Shown one piece after another: positions 18,285-27,876 of a stretch of DNA of 64,000 nt. Location: contig JADJUE010000001.1 of the NCBI GenBank assembly GCA_016710785.1, forward strand, positions 310,001-374,000, written 5' to 3'. How positions within the stretch are numbered: position 1 is the stretch's first letter; the number at the start of each line of letters is the position of its first letter. A program made the position numbers and the translations under genes. The notes beneath the pieces are model-generated. The model was not told the DNA's origin. It saw only the letters and a program-made list of their open reading frames with translations, and searched no databases. This DNA comes from Candidatus Epilinea brevis. GTDB taxonomy: Bacteria > Chloroflexota > Anaerolineae > Epilineales > Epilineaceae.

Positions 18285-21200
18285 TCATCGTCTGCGGGGT
18301 ACCAGAGGCAACAGGAGCGTCTTCCCATGTGTTGGGGTAGCGCTGGGCTTTGGGGCGGTGGTGGGCGATGTGGTGGCGCTGGGCTTTGGGGTGACGGTAG
18401 GCGGTGGGGTGTCAGTGGGCAATGGGGTGGCAGTGGGCGGAGGGGGGTAGGCCCCTGATTCGGGTGTTGGGGAAGGGTCAGGACCCCGCGTCGGTAGCGG
18501 AGCACCGCCAGGTCGGATGTCTCCCCAGATCTCTACCTGCGGCTGAGGTGCGTGACTGAGGTAGAGATGCCCCTGCTGGGCGGCCAAGCTGCTGACGCCA
18601 GGTAGGTTGAGCGCGGCAAGATCAGACATGCGACCGTTCGTATCCAGGTTCAGTCGCCAAATGGCATTGACCACGACAGCGTAGATGTAAGGTTGATCTG
18701 TTTCCAAGCCCAACACCGGCTCCGGCAAGGCGATGCGATCCACGACCGAGATCGCGCCGCTCGCGTCTGACCTCAAGCTGATGACCTCGGCCCCTATGGC
18801 GACCACTGCTATCCGGCCCTGAGTCACGCTGTGCTGGATCGGACCCGGCAGGCCCGACAGCGGGCCGAGCGGCTGCGGCAGCTCAGGTGTTGCGACATTG
18901 ATGGCGTAGGGTTCCCCTTGCCCAGGATATGCCAGGAGGTGGTCTCCAAAAACAACGAGCTGACTTAGATCTGGGCCCGAGAGGCCGGCCATCCGCCGGA
19001 TGGCGGCTTGTCGCGGAGGCGTGTCTGGGCCTCTGTCCTCCAAGACCAACAGCGTCCCATCGCGAGACAGCGCGAAGACATGGGATCCCAACGCGGTCAC
19101 GGCGGCGAAGTCCACGGCCTCGGAACGAGCAGGGCAGCGGCCGCCAAGCCCGCACCAGCGCTGGATCGGTATCGGCGCCGAACCGTCGCTCAGCTTGTAG
19201 CCACGAAGCTCGGGGCCAGTCACCTTGAAGGCCGTGTTGACGCCTTTGGCCCTTGACACGGTCGCCGCGGTCAGACCCAAGCCGTTGAGTGCCCCTTGTC
19301 GACGCGGCAAGCGAGGATCCGACAGGTCAAAGGACCAGCGACTGGTGAGCAGGCGCCCAGCCACTTGAGCCAAGGGGCCCTCAAGCCGATCTGTCCAGGG
19401 ACTCCAGCCCGGAAGGCGGACGGCGTCCGCCGCGGCATCGGCGGCGAAGAGCGCCAGATCTTCGTCTGCACCCAAGGCCGCCCATCGCCGCTCATCGACG
19501 ACTGTGAGCCGCGGAGCGATGTCCTCCGTGAGCACGGGCTGCAGGAGTTGTGGTCGCCGCGGATTGGCCAGGCTCAGTCGCGTCACCCAGCCACCACCCC
19601 GGTCGACCAGGAGCTCCCTCCCCGCGACCAGCACCCGGCGCAGCGCGCCCGCGTTCTCCAGAGGAACATCGCCCAGATCTTCGACCCGCGTGATTTCCCG
19701 GGGAGCACCCGTCGACCAATCCACCACATCCATCTCCAGGCCCGGCTCGCCATTCGGTGATCGCGAGGTTTGCCTCAGCACATAGGCTACATCGCCGCTA
19801 ACCGCCAACGCGGAAAGGGGGACACCAGTCCAGCGATAGGGCTCCTGCCCCGGCCCGGGCGCCGCTGCAAGGTCCAGGACGAGGGTGGCGCCGTCATCTG
19901 CGGCAAGCCACAGCTTGCCTGAGGCAATCAGGGGTGTGACGCCGAGGTCCAAGCCTTGCACCCACGTGTCGAAACGCCTGCTCTGGTCCTTCAGGTCTAC
20001 GATACGCACCACGTTGGAATTGGCGCTTCGATCGACGGCGATGATGAAGGCCGCCAAACCCTCCCCAAGCGCGATCTGGTGGCCGGAATCGACGACCCCG
20101 TAGCGAATGAACAATCGGCCATTGCTGTCCTGGCGCAGCAGCCTGACCTCATCGGTCTGTACGAACAAACGATCAGCCTGCGTTAGCATGCGGCGGCTCG
20201 ACCAGGTGCGTTCCAATCCGGTGCTCATCCGCCGCGAGTTGTACTGCAAATAGGTCAAGCGCCAGGGCCCACCATCGCCGGTGGCTACCAAACGCTGAAG
20301 CTTGTCCCCGCAACTGAGCACCAAATGCTGACCCAAAGCGGTCACGTCGGTGCACCTTGAAGCATACCGAATCGGCTCGGCCCCCAGAATCCTGTGGTCA
20401 AGGCTGGTGTGGCTGGTTTGCCCTCGCGACCGCTGGCAATGGATCTCCGGGCTGTCCTCCTCTTTCACATAGCAGAAGCCGCGTGGCCCAGACCAGTTGG
20501 CTGTCAACGGTAGACTTTGCCTGGCCAGCTCGACCAGCCCTCCCGGACCGCCGGGGATGAGGCGAACCAGGGTGTCGCTCAGGGCGCCCGATGGCCCCCA
20601 ACTGATGTAGCGTACGAGCAGTTCGCCGTCCATCCCAAAGCGAGCCCAGTCTGCAATGTAGTCGCCGTCCCAGCTTCCACGCTTGACCAGCGAGGGCAGC
20701 GCAGAGATCTCATAGACAGACACATTGTGGCCGTAAAGGACCAGGAGTCCACCATCCAGAATTCCCATGGCCCAACCTGGATGCTCAGACTCTACACGCA
20801 GCTGAACTGGATCTGCCGTGTCCATCAGGCGCCAGCCCGTCCACGTCGAGCCATCCCGGTCTTGAGCGAAGTTCATGGCCAATTTGCCGTTCGCAGCCAT
20901 CAGGTCGCTGATCCACGCCACCTTCAGGTCCCTGCTCATGGCCAGGCGCGGTGCGCCGCCACCGGCCCCCGTGATCGTCGCCAACCAGCCCTTCGACGAG
21001 GCGTCGTTCTTGGCTGCGCCCGCGAGGAAGAGTGCATCTCCCTCCATCGCCATCGTCTTGGTCACCATCGGCCGGTCCAGGGCAGTAGACCTTGCACTCC
21101 CGCCAAACTGGGTCAGGTCCACGAGGCGCAATCGCGATCCGGACACCAGGATTGCCGTCGTTCCGGAAAGACCCAGCAACAGCCACTTGGCCTGATCCTG

Positions 21201-22178
21201 CTCAAGGGTGATGGTACCCAGCAGGATGGCTTTCGGCTCTTCGAGGCGGTAGACCCAAATCCGCCCATCCGAGTGCACCGCCGCCCGCTCAAGATCATGG
21301 GCAACCGAGGTCGCAGCCGTCGTGAGGCCAAGTGTTCCTACCAGGTCTGCCTGCAAATAGGTGGCCGGGAGAGATCGCTCCGTCGGCAGACGCAAGGCAG
21401 ATGAGCTCGGGGCGGGGAGGTCAGTGGGCGTTACCGTCGTCGTCGGAAGGGCTGTCGACGTCCGCGCGGGTGTGGGCGGGGTCCACGGCCTGGAGGTAGG
21501 TGTCAGCGTGCGGGTATGGGTTGGCGATGGGCCCGTGGCAACCCCGGTCGGCGTGGGGGTCGCCCTGGGTGTCTCAGGATCCCCCCCCGGGGTCATGGCG
21601 GGAGTCGGCGTTGCCAGGGCGGTCGGCGTCAGCGGGGCGTAGAACTGAGGACATCCGACGTTGAAGTAGTATTCAGCCCTGGTATTGCCATGATGCCAAC
21701 CATGTGCGTTTGTGACGCGCACGTTGGGGTCGGACCCCGGGCACAAGATCCATCCCGATGGAGGTGCATCCAGCGCGATTACATAGTACTCACCATCGGG
21801 GGGCGGCGGCATGTAGATCTCGCCCATCTGAGTGCCCGTTCCAAAGATCCACGTCTGCACGGTTGCCAATCGCTCTCCCTGGGGAGAGTAGATCCCGACG
21901 CTGAAGCTCCCGGGACTCCGCCATGGTTCGGGCATGTCTTCATCCGGGTCAGCGCCACGATCAAGATCACAGCCCGGACAGACGGGGTCTGGCCCTCCGA
22001 CAACATCGGTGTAGCCGAAGACCTCGAACCGGATCATGTCTTGTTCCGGCGAAGCCGTCCTCAGCCGTGGACCCGCGGCCGTGTAGCCCAGAATCCCGGC
22101 CGTACCAAGGGCGCCGAGCAATCCGAAGGCGAGTACGAGGATTGACCCTCCAAGTCGATAGGATCGCCGTCTTGTCAT
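18285..22178 (-). CDS. Very large exported beta-propeller protein with Thr/Pro linkers
   Basis: 1297 residues, ATG 22178 with GAGAGG box. It has an N-terminal TM/signal (SILVLAFGLLGALGTAGILG) and a ~150-residue Cys-containing domain (VCPGCDLDRG, SGWILCPGSDP). A Thr/Pro-rich linker (about residues 185-265) precedes roughly 900 residues of repeated blades (e.g. SGTTAILVSGSRLRLVDLTQ, SGKLWLAADDGATLVLDLAA, SGDVAYVLRQ, LGSHVFALSRDGTLLVLED) that suggest two or more propellers. It ends in a second Pro/Thr linker and the tail LLLPLVPRRR. No enzyme motif is visible. Probably a cell-envelope or surface scaffold. Confidence 0.85.
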   Translation of the reverse strand: MTRRRSYRLGGSILVLAFGLLGALGTAGILGYTAAGPRLRTASPEQDMIRFEVFGYTDVVGGPDPVCPGCDLDRGADPDEDMPEPWRSPGSFSVGIYSPQGERLATVQTWIFGTGTQMGEIYMPPPPDGEYYVIALDAPPSGWILCPGSDPNVRVTNAHGWHHGNTRAEYYFNVGCPQFYAPLTPTALATPTPAMTPGGDPETPRATPTPTGVATGPSPTHTRTLTPTSRPWTPPTPARTSTALPTTTVTPTDLPAPSSSALRLPTERSLPATYLQADLVGTLGLTTAATSVAHDLERAAVHSDGRIWVYRLEEPKAILLGTITLEQDQAKWLLLGLSGTTAILVSGSRLRLVDLTQFGGSARSTALDRPMVTKTMAMEGDALFLAGAAKNDASSKGWLATITGAGGGAPRLAMSRDLKVAWISDLMAANGKLAMNFAQDRDGSTWTGWRLMDTADPVQLRVESEHPGWAMGILDGGLLVLYGHNVSVYEISALPSLVKRGSWDGDYIADWARFGMDGELLVRYISWGPSGALSDTLVRLIPGGPGGLVELARQSLPLTANWSGPRGFCYVKEEDSPEIHCQRSRGQTSHTSLDHRILGAEPIRYASRCTDVTALGQHLVLSCGDKLQRLVATGDGGPWRLTYLQYNSRRMSTGLERTWSSRRMLTQADRLFVQTDEVRLLRQDSNGRLFIRYGVVDSGHQIALGEGLAAFIIAVDRSANSNVVRIVDLKDQSRRFDTWVQGLDLGVTPLIASGKLWLAADDGATLVLDLAAAPGPGQEPYRWTGVPLSALAVSGDVAYVLRQTSRSPNGEPGLEMDVVDWSTGAPREITRVEDLGDVPLENAGALRRVLVAGRELLVDRGGGWVTRLSLANPRRPQLLQPVLTEDIAPRLTVVDERRWAALGADEDLALFAADAAADAVRLPGWSPWTDRLEGPLAQVAGRLLTSRWSFDLSDPRLPRRQGALNGLGLTAATVSRAKGVNTAFKVTGPELRGYKLSDGSAPIPIQRWCGLGGRCPARSEAVDFAAVTALGSHVFALSRDGTLLVLEDRGPDTPPRQAAIRRMAGLSGPDLSQLVVFGDHLLAYPGQGEPYAINVATPELPQPLGPLSGLPGPIQHSVTQGRIAVVAIGAEVISLRSDASGAISVVDRIALPEPVLGLETDQPYIYAVVVNAIWRLNLDTNGRMSDLAALNLPGVSSLAAQQGHLYLSHAPQPQVEIWGDIRPGGAPLPTRGPDPSPTPESGAYPPPPTATPLPTDTPPPTVTPKPSATTSPTTAPKPSATPTHGKTLLLPLVPRRR

Positions 22179-22327
22179 GGGACACCTCTCTCGGATGTCT
22201 TAGGCGGTCAACGAGGCATCTTGGCCATGCCAATTTCGTCCGCTGCAATCGACGCGTCGGCGCGGAGAGCCGTCGCCGACATCACATGTTCCGCCGGTAC
22301 TGCCCCCCACCTCGTACAAGGTGCGGC

Positions 22328-23592
22328 GGGGATAGGAATTTCAATCCCAGCCGCCGGAGTCTACACCCTCGCCCTGACCCGCGCAATCACCCCCCAGCAG
22401 CCCTGCCCCCCGCCCCAATCCGAGCGCTCAGCGGTGCCCCTGCGGACCCCTCAGCCGCCTTGGTCGCCGTCCCGAGCCGCACCACGGCGCCTCGGTCAGC
22501 CCCAGACGCCTCGCGGACCGTCTCCGCCGTGCCCACCACGCAAGCGCCAACGCCGCCGGCCTGTCGAGCGGCGGTCGCGAGCGGCGGTCTGGCGGCGGTC
22601 TGCCTCCTTCCTCTTGCTGTATGCGGCGGTCACAGTCACGCCGCCTCTGCGGCGGCTGCGTCCGCCGGCGGTGACAGCCCCGTGGCCCACGGTCCGGCGC
22701 GGGCGTCGCGGCCCTTGGTCCGCAGGTGCTTCAGGATCTTGTCGATCACCTTCGGCTCCTGGATCAGCGCGATCATCCGCATCGTGCCTCCGCACTTCGG
22801 GCATACGAGCGGGTCGACCTCGTAGATCCGCCGGATCAGCACGGCCCAGCGGCGCGCGTCGGCGCGGGAGAAGTTCGCAGGCTCGACGGTGGCCGCCTCG
22901 GCGAGGGCTGGCTCGAAGCCGCGGCTCGTGGCAGCGTCGATCTCGGCCGCCACAGGCTCAGCCTCGGGCGCCCAGGCTGCCTTGCGTCGCTCGCCGCGCG
23001 CGCGGTTGGCGTAGTAACCGTAGTACCGCTGTAGCACCTGGTCCTTGTCGGGGATGTGGGCCACCAGCCGCGCGATGAAGTCCGTCACCTCGAAGGAGTG
23101 CCGGCCGGCCGTCGGGCCGTCGGCCTTGTCCGACGTGTAGGTGACCGTGCCGGTCTCTGCGTCGTATTCGAGCCGCTCCAACGACACCGGACAACGGGCA
23201 CAGGTGCGCGCCAGGCGCTCGTGGGCCGCGGCGTCGTCCTGGTCCAGCCACACCCCGTCGTGGACGCTGAAGCCCGCATGCGGCCAGGCAAGCATGCTCT
23301 CCGCCACCTCCGGCTCGAGCAGCTCGCGCTCGACGAAGAGGCACAGGTCGTGCCGCCGGAATGCCTCCGTCAGCGCGTCCGTTGCGTGCGCCGGCAGCCG
23401 CACGAAGCTGCCGTCGGGCCGGAAGCCGCCGTCGGTGACCAGGGCGTGGATGTGCGGCTGCCAGTTCAGGAGCGAGCCGTGGGTCTGGATGCACAGGGCG
23501 ATGCCTACTGACAGCTCCGGCTCGTTCAGGGTCGCGCGTACGAAGTCCGTCGCCGTGCGCGCCGCGATACGCACCAGGTCGCCGAGCAGCTT
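22328..23592 (-). mobile_element. IS91-like remnant D
   Basis: Shared terminus at 22328 (GGGGATAGGAATTTCAATCC). The remnant keeps most of the transposase, without the internal deletion seen in remnant A. It stops at the same LLGD codon as remnant A and is followed by the same flanking bases, so A and D descend from one already-truncated element. Confidence 0.85.
22636..23592 (-). pseudogene. IS91-family transposase, N-terminally truncated (remnant D)
   Basis: The frame carries KLLGDLVRIAARTATDFVRAT, the HUH motif WQPHIHALVTDGGF, the tyrosine motif RYYGYYANRARG and the zinc knuckle VCPKCGGTMRMIALIQ. Upstream of 23592 the frame stays open to 23754 but reads unrelated sequence from the toxin-antitoxin promoter region (MLGLCAASIATVWLQC...), so the apparent longer protein is a chimera. 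Missing the N-terminal ~45 residues of the Y2 domain present in remnant C. Confidence 0.8.
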
Positions 23593-23771
23593 GTGTTCAG
23601 GTCCCAGCGCAAGGGGGTTGGCGCCACGCTTGCGCCACGTTTGAGTCAGGCGCCCGAATGGGGGAAGCGGAAGGTCTGCCCTTGCCCCCCTCGCCGTCCC
23701 GAGACTACACTGTAGCCACACAGTCGCGATACTCGCGGCGCAGAGACCAAGCATGTGCAGGAGGGCCGATC

Positions 23772-24053
23772 ATGGAACGGGTGGGCGTGCGCGAACTGAA
23801 GAACCGGGCCACGCAGATCGTCCGCGCCGTGCGGGAGGATCACGCGGAGTACTTGGTGACCGTCGATGGCGAGCCGGTGGCGGTGCTGCGGCCGTGTGAG
23901 GAGCGGGACCTGCTGGCTGACAAGACGGCCGAGTACCAGGCGAGCCTCCAGCGCATCAAGGCCATCGCCGCCGAGATCGGCGCCGCCTGGCGTTCGCCCA
24001 AGGGGGCGGTGGAACTGCTCATGGACATGCGGGCGGAAGAACATGGTGGTTGA
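23772..24053 (+). CDS. Phd/YefM-family antitoxin (copy 2)
   Basis: 93 residues, identical to the copy at 8141 except for single changes (e.g. Ala for Thr in EIGAAWRSPKG). Same N-terminal Phd fold and same overlap with the PIN toxin start. Having two copies means either antitoxin could neutralise both toxins. Confidence 0.88.
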   Translation: MERVGVRELKNRATQIVRAVREDHAEYLVTVDGEPVAVLRPCEERDLLADKTAEYQASLQRIKAIAAEIGAAWRSPKGAVELLMDMRAEEHGG

Positions 24054-24444
24054 CGCCAGCGTCATTGTGGCGATGTATCGGCCCGATGAAGTCGGACACC
24101 AGCGGGCATTGGACTGGTTCGGGTCCTTCGGTCCCGAGTCGGAGCCTATCTTGGCACCCAGTCTGCTGATCAGCGAAGTGGCGTCAGGACTGCAGCGAGC
24201 TTTCGATGATCCGGACCTGGTCCTTCGTGCCGTCTCCTCGCTGCTCGCCGATCCCCGACTCCGGTTGGTGCCGGTGGGCAACACCCTGGCCTTTCACGCT
24301 GCCGATGTCGCCGCCAGGTTGGGAATGTTCGGTTGTGACGCCATCTATGTGGCCTTGGCCCAGGATCGAGGTGAGCGCCTGATCAGCCTCGACCGGCGGC
24401 AGATCGAGCGGGCCCGTGCGGTGATAGAGGCCCAGGAGCCCTGA
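24043..24444 (+). CDS. vapC: VapC-like PIN-domain toxin RNase (copy 2)
   Basis: 133 residues. D4, E45, D99 and D117 are all present, as in copy 1. The only clear coding difference is RALDWFGSFG versus RALVWFGSFG. Overlaps the antitoxin stop by 11 bases. Confidence 0.88.
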   Translation: MVVDASVIVAMYRPDEVGHQRALDWFGSFGPESEPILAPSLLISEVASGLQRAFDDPDLVLRAVSSLLADPRLRLVPVGNTLAFHAADVAARLGMFGCDAIYVALAQDRGERLISLDRRQIERARAVIEAQEP

Positions 24445-24595
24445 TCATGGAACCTGAATCGCAGATCGACCGGGAGGCCGGCAGGGAGATGTGCGAGGAA
24501 GAGGATAGAGCCCATTGGGACCTCTCAGAGCCGCCGGCGTCCACATTCTCTTTCTGACCCGCCAAACATCCCTCAGTGCGCATACCGGCCATGTC

Positions 24596-24709
24596 CACCT
24601 GGACCGCGGTCTCGACCTTGGCCTTGTCCCGCGGCTTGGCCACGCGGGCCGGAACCACGGCGGTTCCGGCATGCACGGCGAAGTCGAGGTAGCTCCTGTT
24701 GAGGTCTGG
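24596..24709 (-). pseudogene. IS21-family IstA transposase fragment (copy 2)
   Basis: Same ~38-residue IstA piece as at 8964-9077 (DLNRSYLDFAVHAGTAVVPA...KPRDKAKVETAVQV), again fused at its 5' side to a short IS91-like transposase piece (AATSRGLEP). Conservation of the junction shows the mosaic existed before duplication. Confidence 0.65.
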
Positions 24710-24791
24710 CTCGAGGCCGCGGCTCGTGGCAGCGGTGATGCCGTAGGTCGGCGCGGGCGGCATAACCGACGGTTGGCGCTGGTCGGCGCCG

Positions 24792-24908
24792 GAAGCGAAA
24801 CTGGTTTTGCCCCGCGTAGCGATGGAAAAAGAGGTCGAGCGCCTCGTCGCCGGAACGGGAGGTCCGGCGGTCATCGTCAACCGCTAGCGAGCGGATCTCA
24901 ACGGTCAT
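24792..24908 (-). pseudogene. GNAT acetyltransferase toxin, N-terminal fragment (copy 2)
   Basis: MTVEIRSLAVDDDRRTSRSG then DEALDLFFHRYAGQNQFRF, the same relic as at 9557-9673. Here the following sequence (RRRPAPTVGYAARAD) runs directly into the IS91/IstA mosaic with no poly-G stretch. Confidence 0.6.
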
Positions 24909-25071
24909 CGAAGAGTCGGCGCATGGCCTCGGTCGGCGCCTGGGGCTGCCGGATGGCCTCCAATACCACCTCTGTGCTCTCTTGGCTCAGGACCATGCGT
25001 GCTGGGATCACGACATCGGCCGGCAGCTCTTCGAGCGCGAGAAGATGGTGGGACAAGGCCTGCTCTATCAG
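24898..25071 (-). pseudogene. DUF1778-like antitoxin, C-terminal fragment (copy 2)
   Basis: ALEELPADVVIPARMVLSQE...PTEAMRRLFDDR*, ending in a stop that overlaps the GNAT fragment start. The 5' side is fused to the 3' end of psuG. Confidence 0.5.
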
Positions 25072-25991
25072 GTGCCCCCCAACGCCCGCGCCACCCGCCC
25101 CGCCACCGCCCCGTTGTTCACCAGAAGCGCCCGGTTGGCCGCGAGGGTGCGGCCGCCGGAGAGAGCTGCCAGGCGTGAGAGCACCCAGGGCGTCAGCGCC
25201 TGGCCCGAGGCGCCGGCCGCCGTCGCCTCCGCCGTGGCCGCCGCCACCCAGGCCTCCACCTCGGCCGCGCCGATGGCCTGCTCCGCCGGCACCGGCACCG
25301 CCAGCAGCATGCCCCCCGGCAGACCCAGGGTCCGGGCCATGCGCCAGGCGGCCGCCGCCTGGGCCGGGCCATCCACCCGCGCCGTGATCGGCAGCTCCGT
25401 GACCGCCACGTAGAAGGCCGGGAAGCTGTCCGTGCCGTAACCCAGCACCGGCACGCCGTAGGTCTCCAGAACCTCCAGGGTGGCCGGCAGGTCCAAGAGG
25501 CTCTTGGCGCCGCTGGCCACCACCAGCACGGGCGACTGGGCCAGGGCCGGCAGGTCCGTGGAGACGTCCTGCGGCGCCCCGCGATGCACGCCGCCGATGC
25601 CTCCTGTGGCCAGCACCGCGATGCCCGCCTGCGCCGCGGCCCAGAGCGTGGCGCTGACCGTCGTCCCGCCGTCGGCACCTGCCAGAGCCGCCAGGGCCAA
25701 GTCCCGCCGGCCCAGCTTGCGCGGTGCGCCCGCCTCCGCCAGGGCCGCCAGCTCCGCCTCGTCCAGGCCCACCGTCAGCTGCCCGCCCAGCATGCCGATC
25801 ACCGCCGGCAGGGCCCCCTCGGCCGCCACCGCCGCGGCCATCGCCCGCAGGGTCTCCAGGCCCAAGGGGTGGGGCAGGCCATGTGTCAGGACCGCCGTCT
25901 CCAGGGCCACCACCGGCCCGCCCGCCGCCAGGGCCTCGGCTACCGGGGCGGCCACCGTGAAGGCCGCGGGGACTTGGAAAGCGTTGCTCAT
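25068..25991 (-). CDS. psuG: Pseudouridine-5'-phosphate glycosidase PsuG (copy 2)
   Basis: 307 residues, nearly identical to the copy at 9833 (differences such as TLWAAA/TIWAAA and PVPAEQ/PVPAGQ). The start MSNAFQVPAAF at 25991 has a strong GGAGG box six bases upstream, and a preceding short frame ends in an overlapping ATGA. The open frame continues further upstream, but the extra residues are not PsuG-like. Two nearly identical psuG genes lie only 15 kb apart. Confidence 0.88.
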   Translation of the reverse strand: MSNAFQVPAAFTVAAPVAEALAAGGPVVALETAVLTHGLPHPLGLETLRAMAAAVAAEGALPAVIGMLGGQLTVGLDEAELAALAEAGAPRKLGRRDLALAALAGADGGTTVSATLWAAAQAGIAVLATGGIGGVHRGAPQDVSTDLPALAQSPVLVVASGAKSLLDLPATLEVLETYGVPVLGYGTDSFPAFYVAVTELPITARVDGPAQAAAAWRMARTLGLPGGMLLAVPVPAEQAIGAAEVEAWVAAATAEATAAGASGQALTPWVLSRLAALSGGRTLAANRALLVNNGAVAGRVARALGGT

Positions 25992-26170
25992 GAGGGACCT
26001 CCGGCCGCGGCCGGTCGAGGGGCCAGGCCGCCGCGGGCCAGCCAGGCGAAGAGGAGGAGGGAGAGGAGGATGGCGCGCAGAGCCTCGGTGGGCAGCAAGG
26101 CAGGCGCCGACCCGCCGGGGTGATCGGCGCGGTCGGCCTGTTTGGCTGTGGCGGAGCCCGGGGCCCGCCC
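25988..26170 (-). pseudogene. Possible remnant of a small membrane protein gene upstream of psuG
   Basis: A frame ending ALLPTEALRAILLSLLLFAW then LARGGLAPRPAAAGGPS* contains one TM-like helix, and its stop overlaps the psuG start (ATGA), which suggests translational coupling in the original operon. The N-terminal part cannot be recognised. In copy 1 this region is lost. Confidence 0.3.
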
Positions 26171-26455
26171 TCCGTGGCTGGCGGGCATGGGGCAGCACCA
26201 TAGGGGCGGAGGAGTGGGCTTGTCAAGGTGGGAGGGGGACACTGCAGCATGCGTACCGAGACCCATGACCACCCGGCGACCCAAGCGCTTGGCGTGAACA
26301 CCGCACGAACGCCCAGCAGGCGTCTTCGGGCTCCGGGCTATCGGCCGCTCACCGAGCTTCGCTCTCCGCATGGGATGCGATGGCCTCAGCCACAGCCCTC
26401 CTGCCGTACCTCGCCTCGTGCGACGATGGGTTCGCTGCGTCTACTCGTTGGGGGG

Positions 26456-26487
26456 CTCCGGCGACTTGGATTGAAATTCCTATCCCC
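26456..26487. repeat. Inverted copy of the IS91-like terminus closing block copy 2
   Basis: Reverse-complemented, 26456-26487 matches the IS remnant terminus including part of the next conserved bases (CCGCCGGAG) with about three mismatches over ~32 bp. With 22328 it forms inverted ends around the whole duplicated block. The stretch 26069-26455 before it shows no confident gene. Confidence 0.7.
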
Positions 26488-26615
26488 GCGGCCGGACCGG
26501 AGCGGATGCCGGCGAGTGTTACAATGCGCGGCCTCTGGCCTGCGCGACCATTGAGGCCACTCAGTTACTTTGCCGAGCCCTGTCTCGGCCGCCCAGAGAT
26601 CGAGGAAGAACTACC

Positions 26616-27359
26616 ATGCGAGCACGGTCCGCCGGTAAAAACGATTCGTGGCGACTTCGTCTCCTGGGCTTGGTGATGGTCATCGTCGGGGCGCCGAGCC
26701 TTGCGGCCGGTTGCCTGGGGATGGTGGAGGACCTGGAGGAGGCGCCGCCCCCAGAGTCCGTGCTGCCCGCCCAGGTCGGCACGCCGGCCGTCGGCGCGGC
26801 GACCCAGTCACCTGTCGCCTTGCGAATCGACGCTGAGGTTGTCACGGAGCGCCAGCTGAACTATGAGCTGGAGCAGGAGCTCGAATCCAATCCGTCAATG
26901 GGAAGGCGTGCGGCTTGCGAACGTGCCGTCGACATCGTGATTGAGATGGTCCTCATCAACATCGACCGCGACCGTTCCAAGGGCCGCGTGACCGATGCGA
27001 CCATGACCGCTGCCGCCTGGGGACATGCTACGTTCATCGCCGAGATCCCTCCTGAAGCGGCGACAGAGTTTGCCCAAAGCGGCGAGGTGATCCCGACCAT
27101 CGAACCTGACCTTCTAAGAATGGCGCTGGAGGTGGTTGCGCACGAGGACAAGACGCGAGCAGGCGCCGAGACGCCCTCGCCGGAGGAGATCGCGGAGGCC
27201 ATGAAGGATGATTCCCTTAGCGTCCCGAGGGAAACGGCGGAAGCCCGAGCGAGAGAAGCGTTGCTGGACGTAAGGCAAGACGCGGCGCAGAAGGACTACC
27301 TGAAACAGCTTCGCGAACAGGCGAACATCGAGGTCCTTGTGGATTGCGCGACGTTCTGA
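26616..27359 (+). CDS. Exported SurA/PrsA-like protein without a clear PPIase domain
   Basis: 247 residues. It has a signal/lipoprotein-like N-terminus (LLGLVMVIVGAPSLAAGC, lipobox-like AAGC), then a Pro-rich spacer and a SurA_N-like helical region (LRIDAEVVTERQLNYELEQELESNPSMGRR...VDIVIEMVLINIDRDRSKGR). The C-terminal YLKQLREQANIEVLVDCATF resembles the end of the gene at 29201-30361, so the two are paralogues. A proline isomerase core is not visible. Likely a chaperone-type protein outside the membrane. The TGTTACAAT at 26517-26525 could be an extended -10. Confidence 0.65.
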   Translation: MRARSAGKNDSWRLRLLGLVMVIVGAPSLAAGCLGMVEDLEEAPPPESVLPAQVGTPAVGAATQSPVALRIDAEVVTERQLNYELEQELESNPSMGRRAACERAVDIVIEMVLINIDRDRSKGRVTDATMTAAAWGHATFIAEIPPEAATEFAQSGEVIPTIEPDLLRMALEVVAHEDKTRAGAETPSPEEIAEAMKDDSLSVPRETAEARAREALLDVRQDAAQKDYLKQLREQANIEVLVDCATF

Positions 27360-27435
27360 TCCGACCGGGTCAGCCCGGATCGCGCTTCGGCGTTGCCTCC
27401 CGTCGACTATCCTGGCCGACCTGGGCAACCGCTCG

Positions 27436-27875
27436 GGGGAGATAGGAGTTTCAATCCCAGCCGCCGGAGCCTATACCCTCGCCCTGACCCACGCAAACAC
27501 CCCCCCAAGCACGCCCCAAGCACGCCCCGCCCCCCGCTCGCCGCCCTATCCCGCGCGCTCAGCTGTGGCCCACGGTCCGGCGCGGGCGTCGCGTCCCTTG
27601 GTCCGCAGGTGCTTCAGGATCTTGTCGATCACCTTCGGCTCCTGGATCAGCGCAATCACCCGCATCGTGCCTCCGCACTTCGGGCATACGAGCGGGTCGA
27701 CCTCGTAGATCCGCGTGATCAGCACGGCCCAGCGGCGCGCGTCGGCGCGGGAGAAGTTAGCGGGCTCGACGGTGGCCGCCTCGGCGAGGGCTGGCTCGAA
27801 GCTGCGGCTCGTGGCAGCGTCGATCTCGGCCGCCACAGGCTCAGCCTCGGGCGCCCGGGCTGCCTTGCGTCGCTC
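27436..27875 (-). mobile_element. IS91-like remnant E
   Basis: Terminus at about 27436 (GAGATAGGAGTTTCAATCCC). It keeps only the last ~95 transposase codons (AEIDAATSRSFEPALAEAAT...KILKHLRTKGRDARAG). It has an internal deletion that joins CGCTCAGC directly to GTGGCCCACGGTCCGG, the same junction as in remnant H. It ends at 27875, inside a mazG gene fragment. Confidence 0.8.
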
Positions 27876-27876
27876 G

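Larger units (their letters stand above)
22328..26068. repeat. Duplicated block, copy 2 (IS remnant D + Phd-VapC + relics + psuG)
   Basis: Near-identical to 6990-10835 in gene order, orientation and sequence. This copy lacks the poly-G tract and keeps a further ~390 bp upstream of psuG (26069-26455) before its own inverted IS terminus at 26456-26487. Confidence 0.85.

Noticed and set aside
22636..23754. 372-residue transposase starting at 23754
   Set aside because: The first ~55 codons read the toxin-antitoxin promoter region and have no counterpart in IS91 transposases. The true remnant begins at about 23592.
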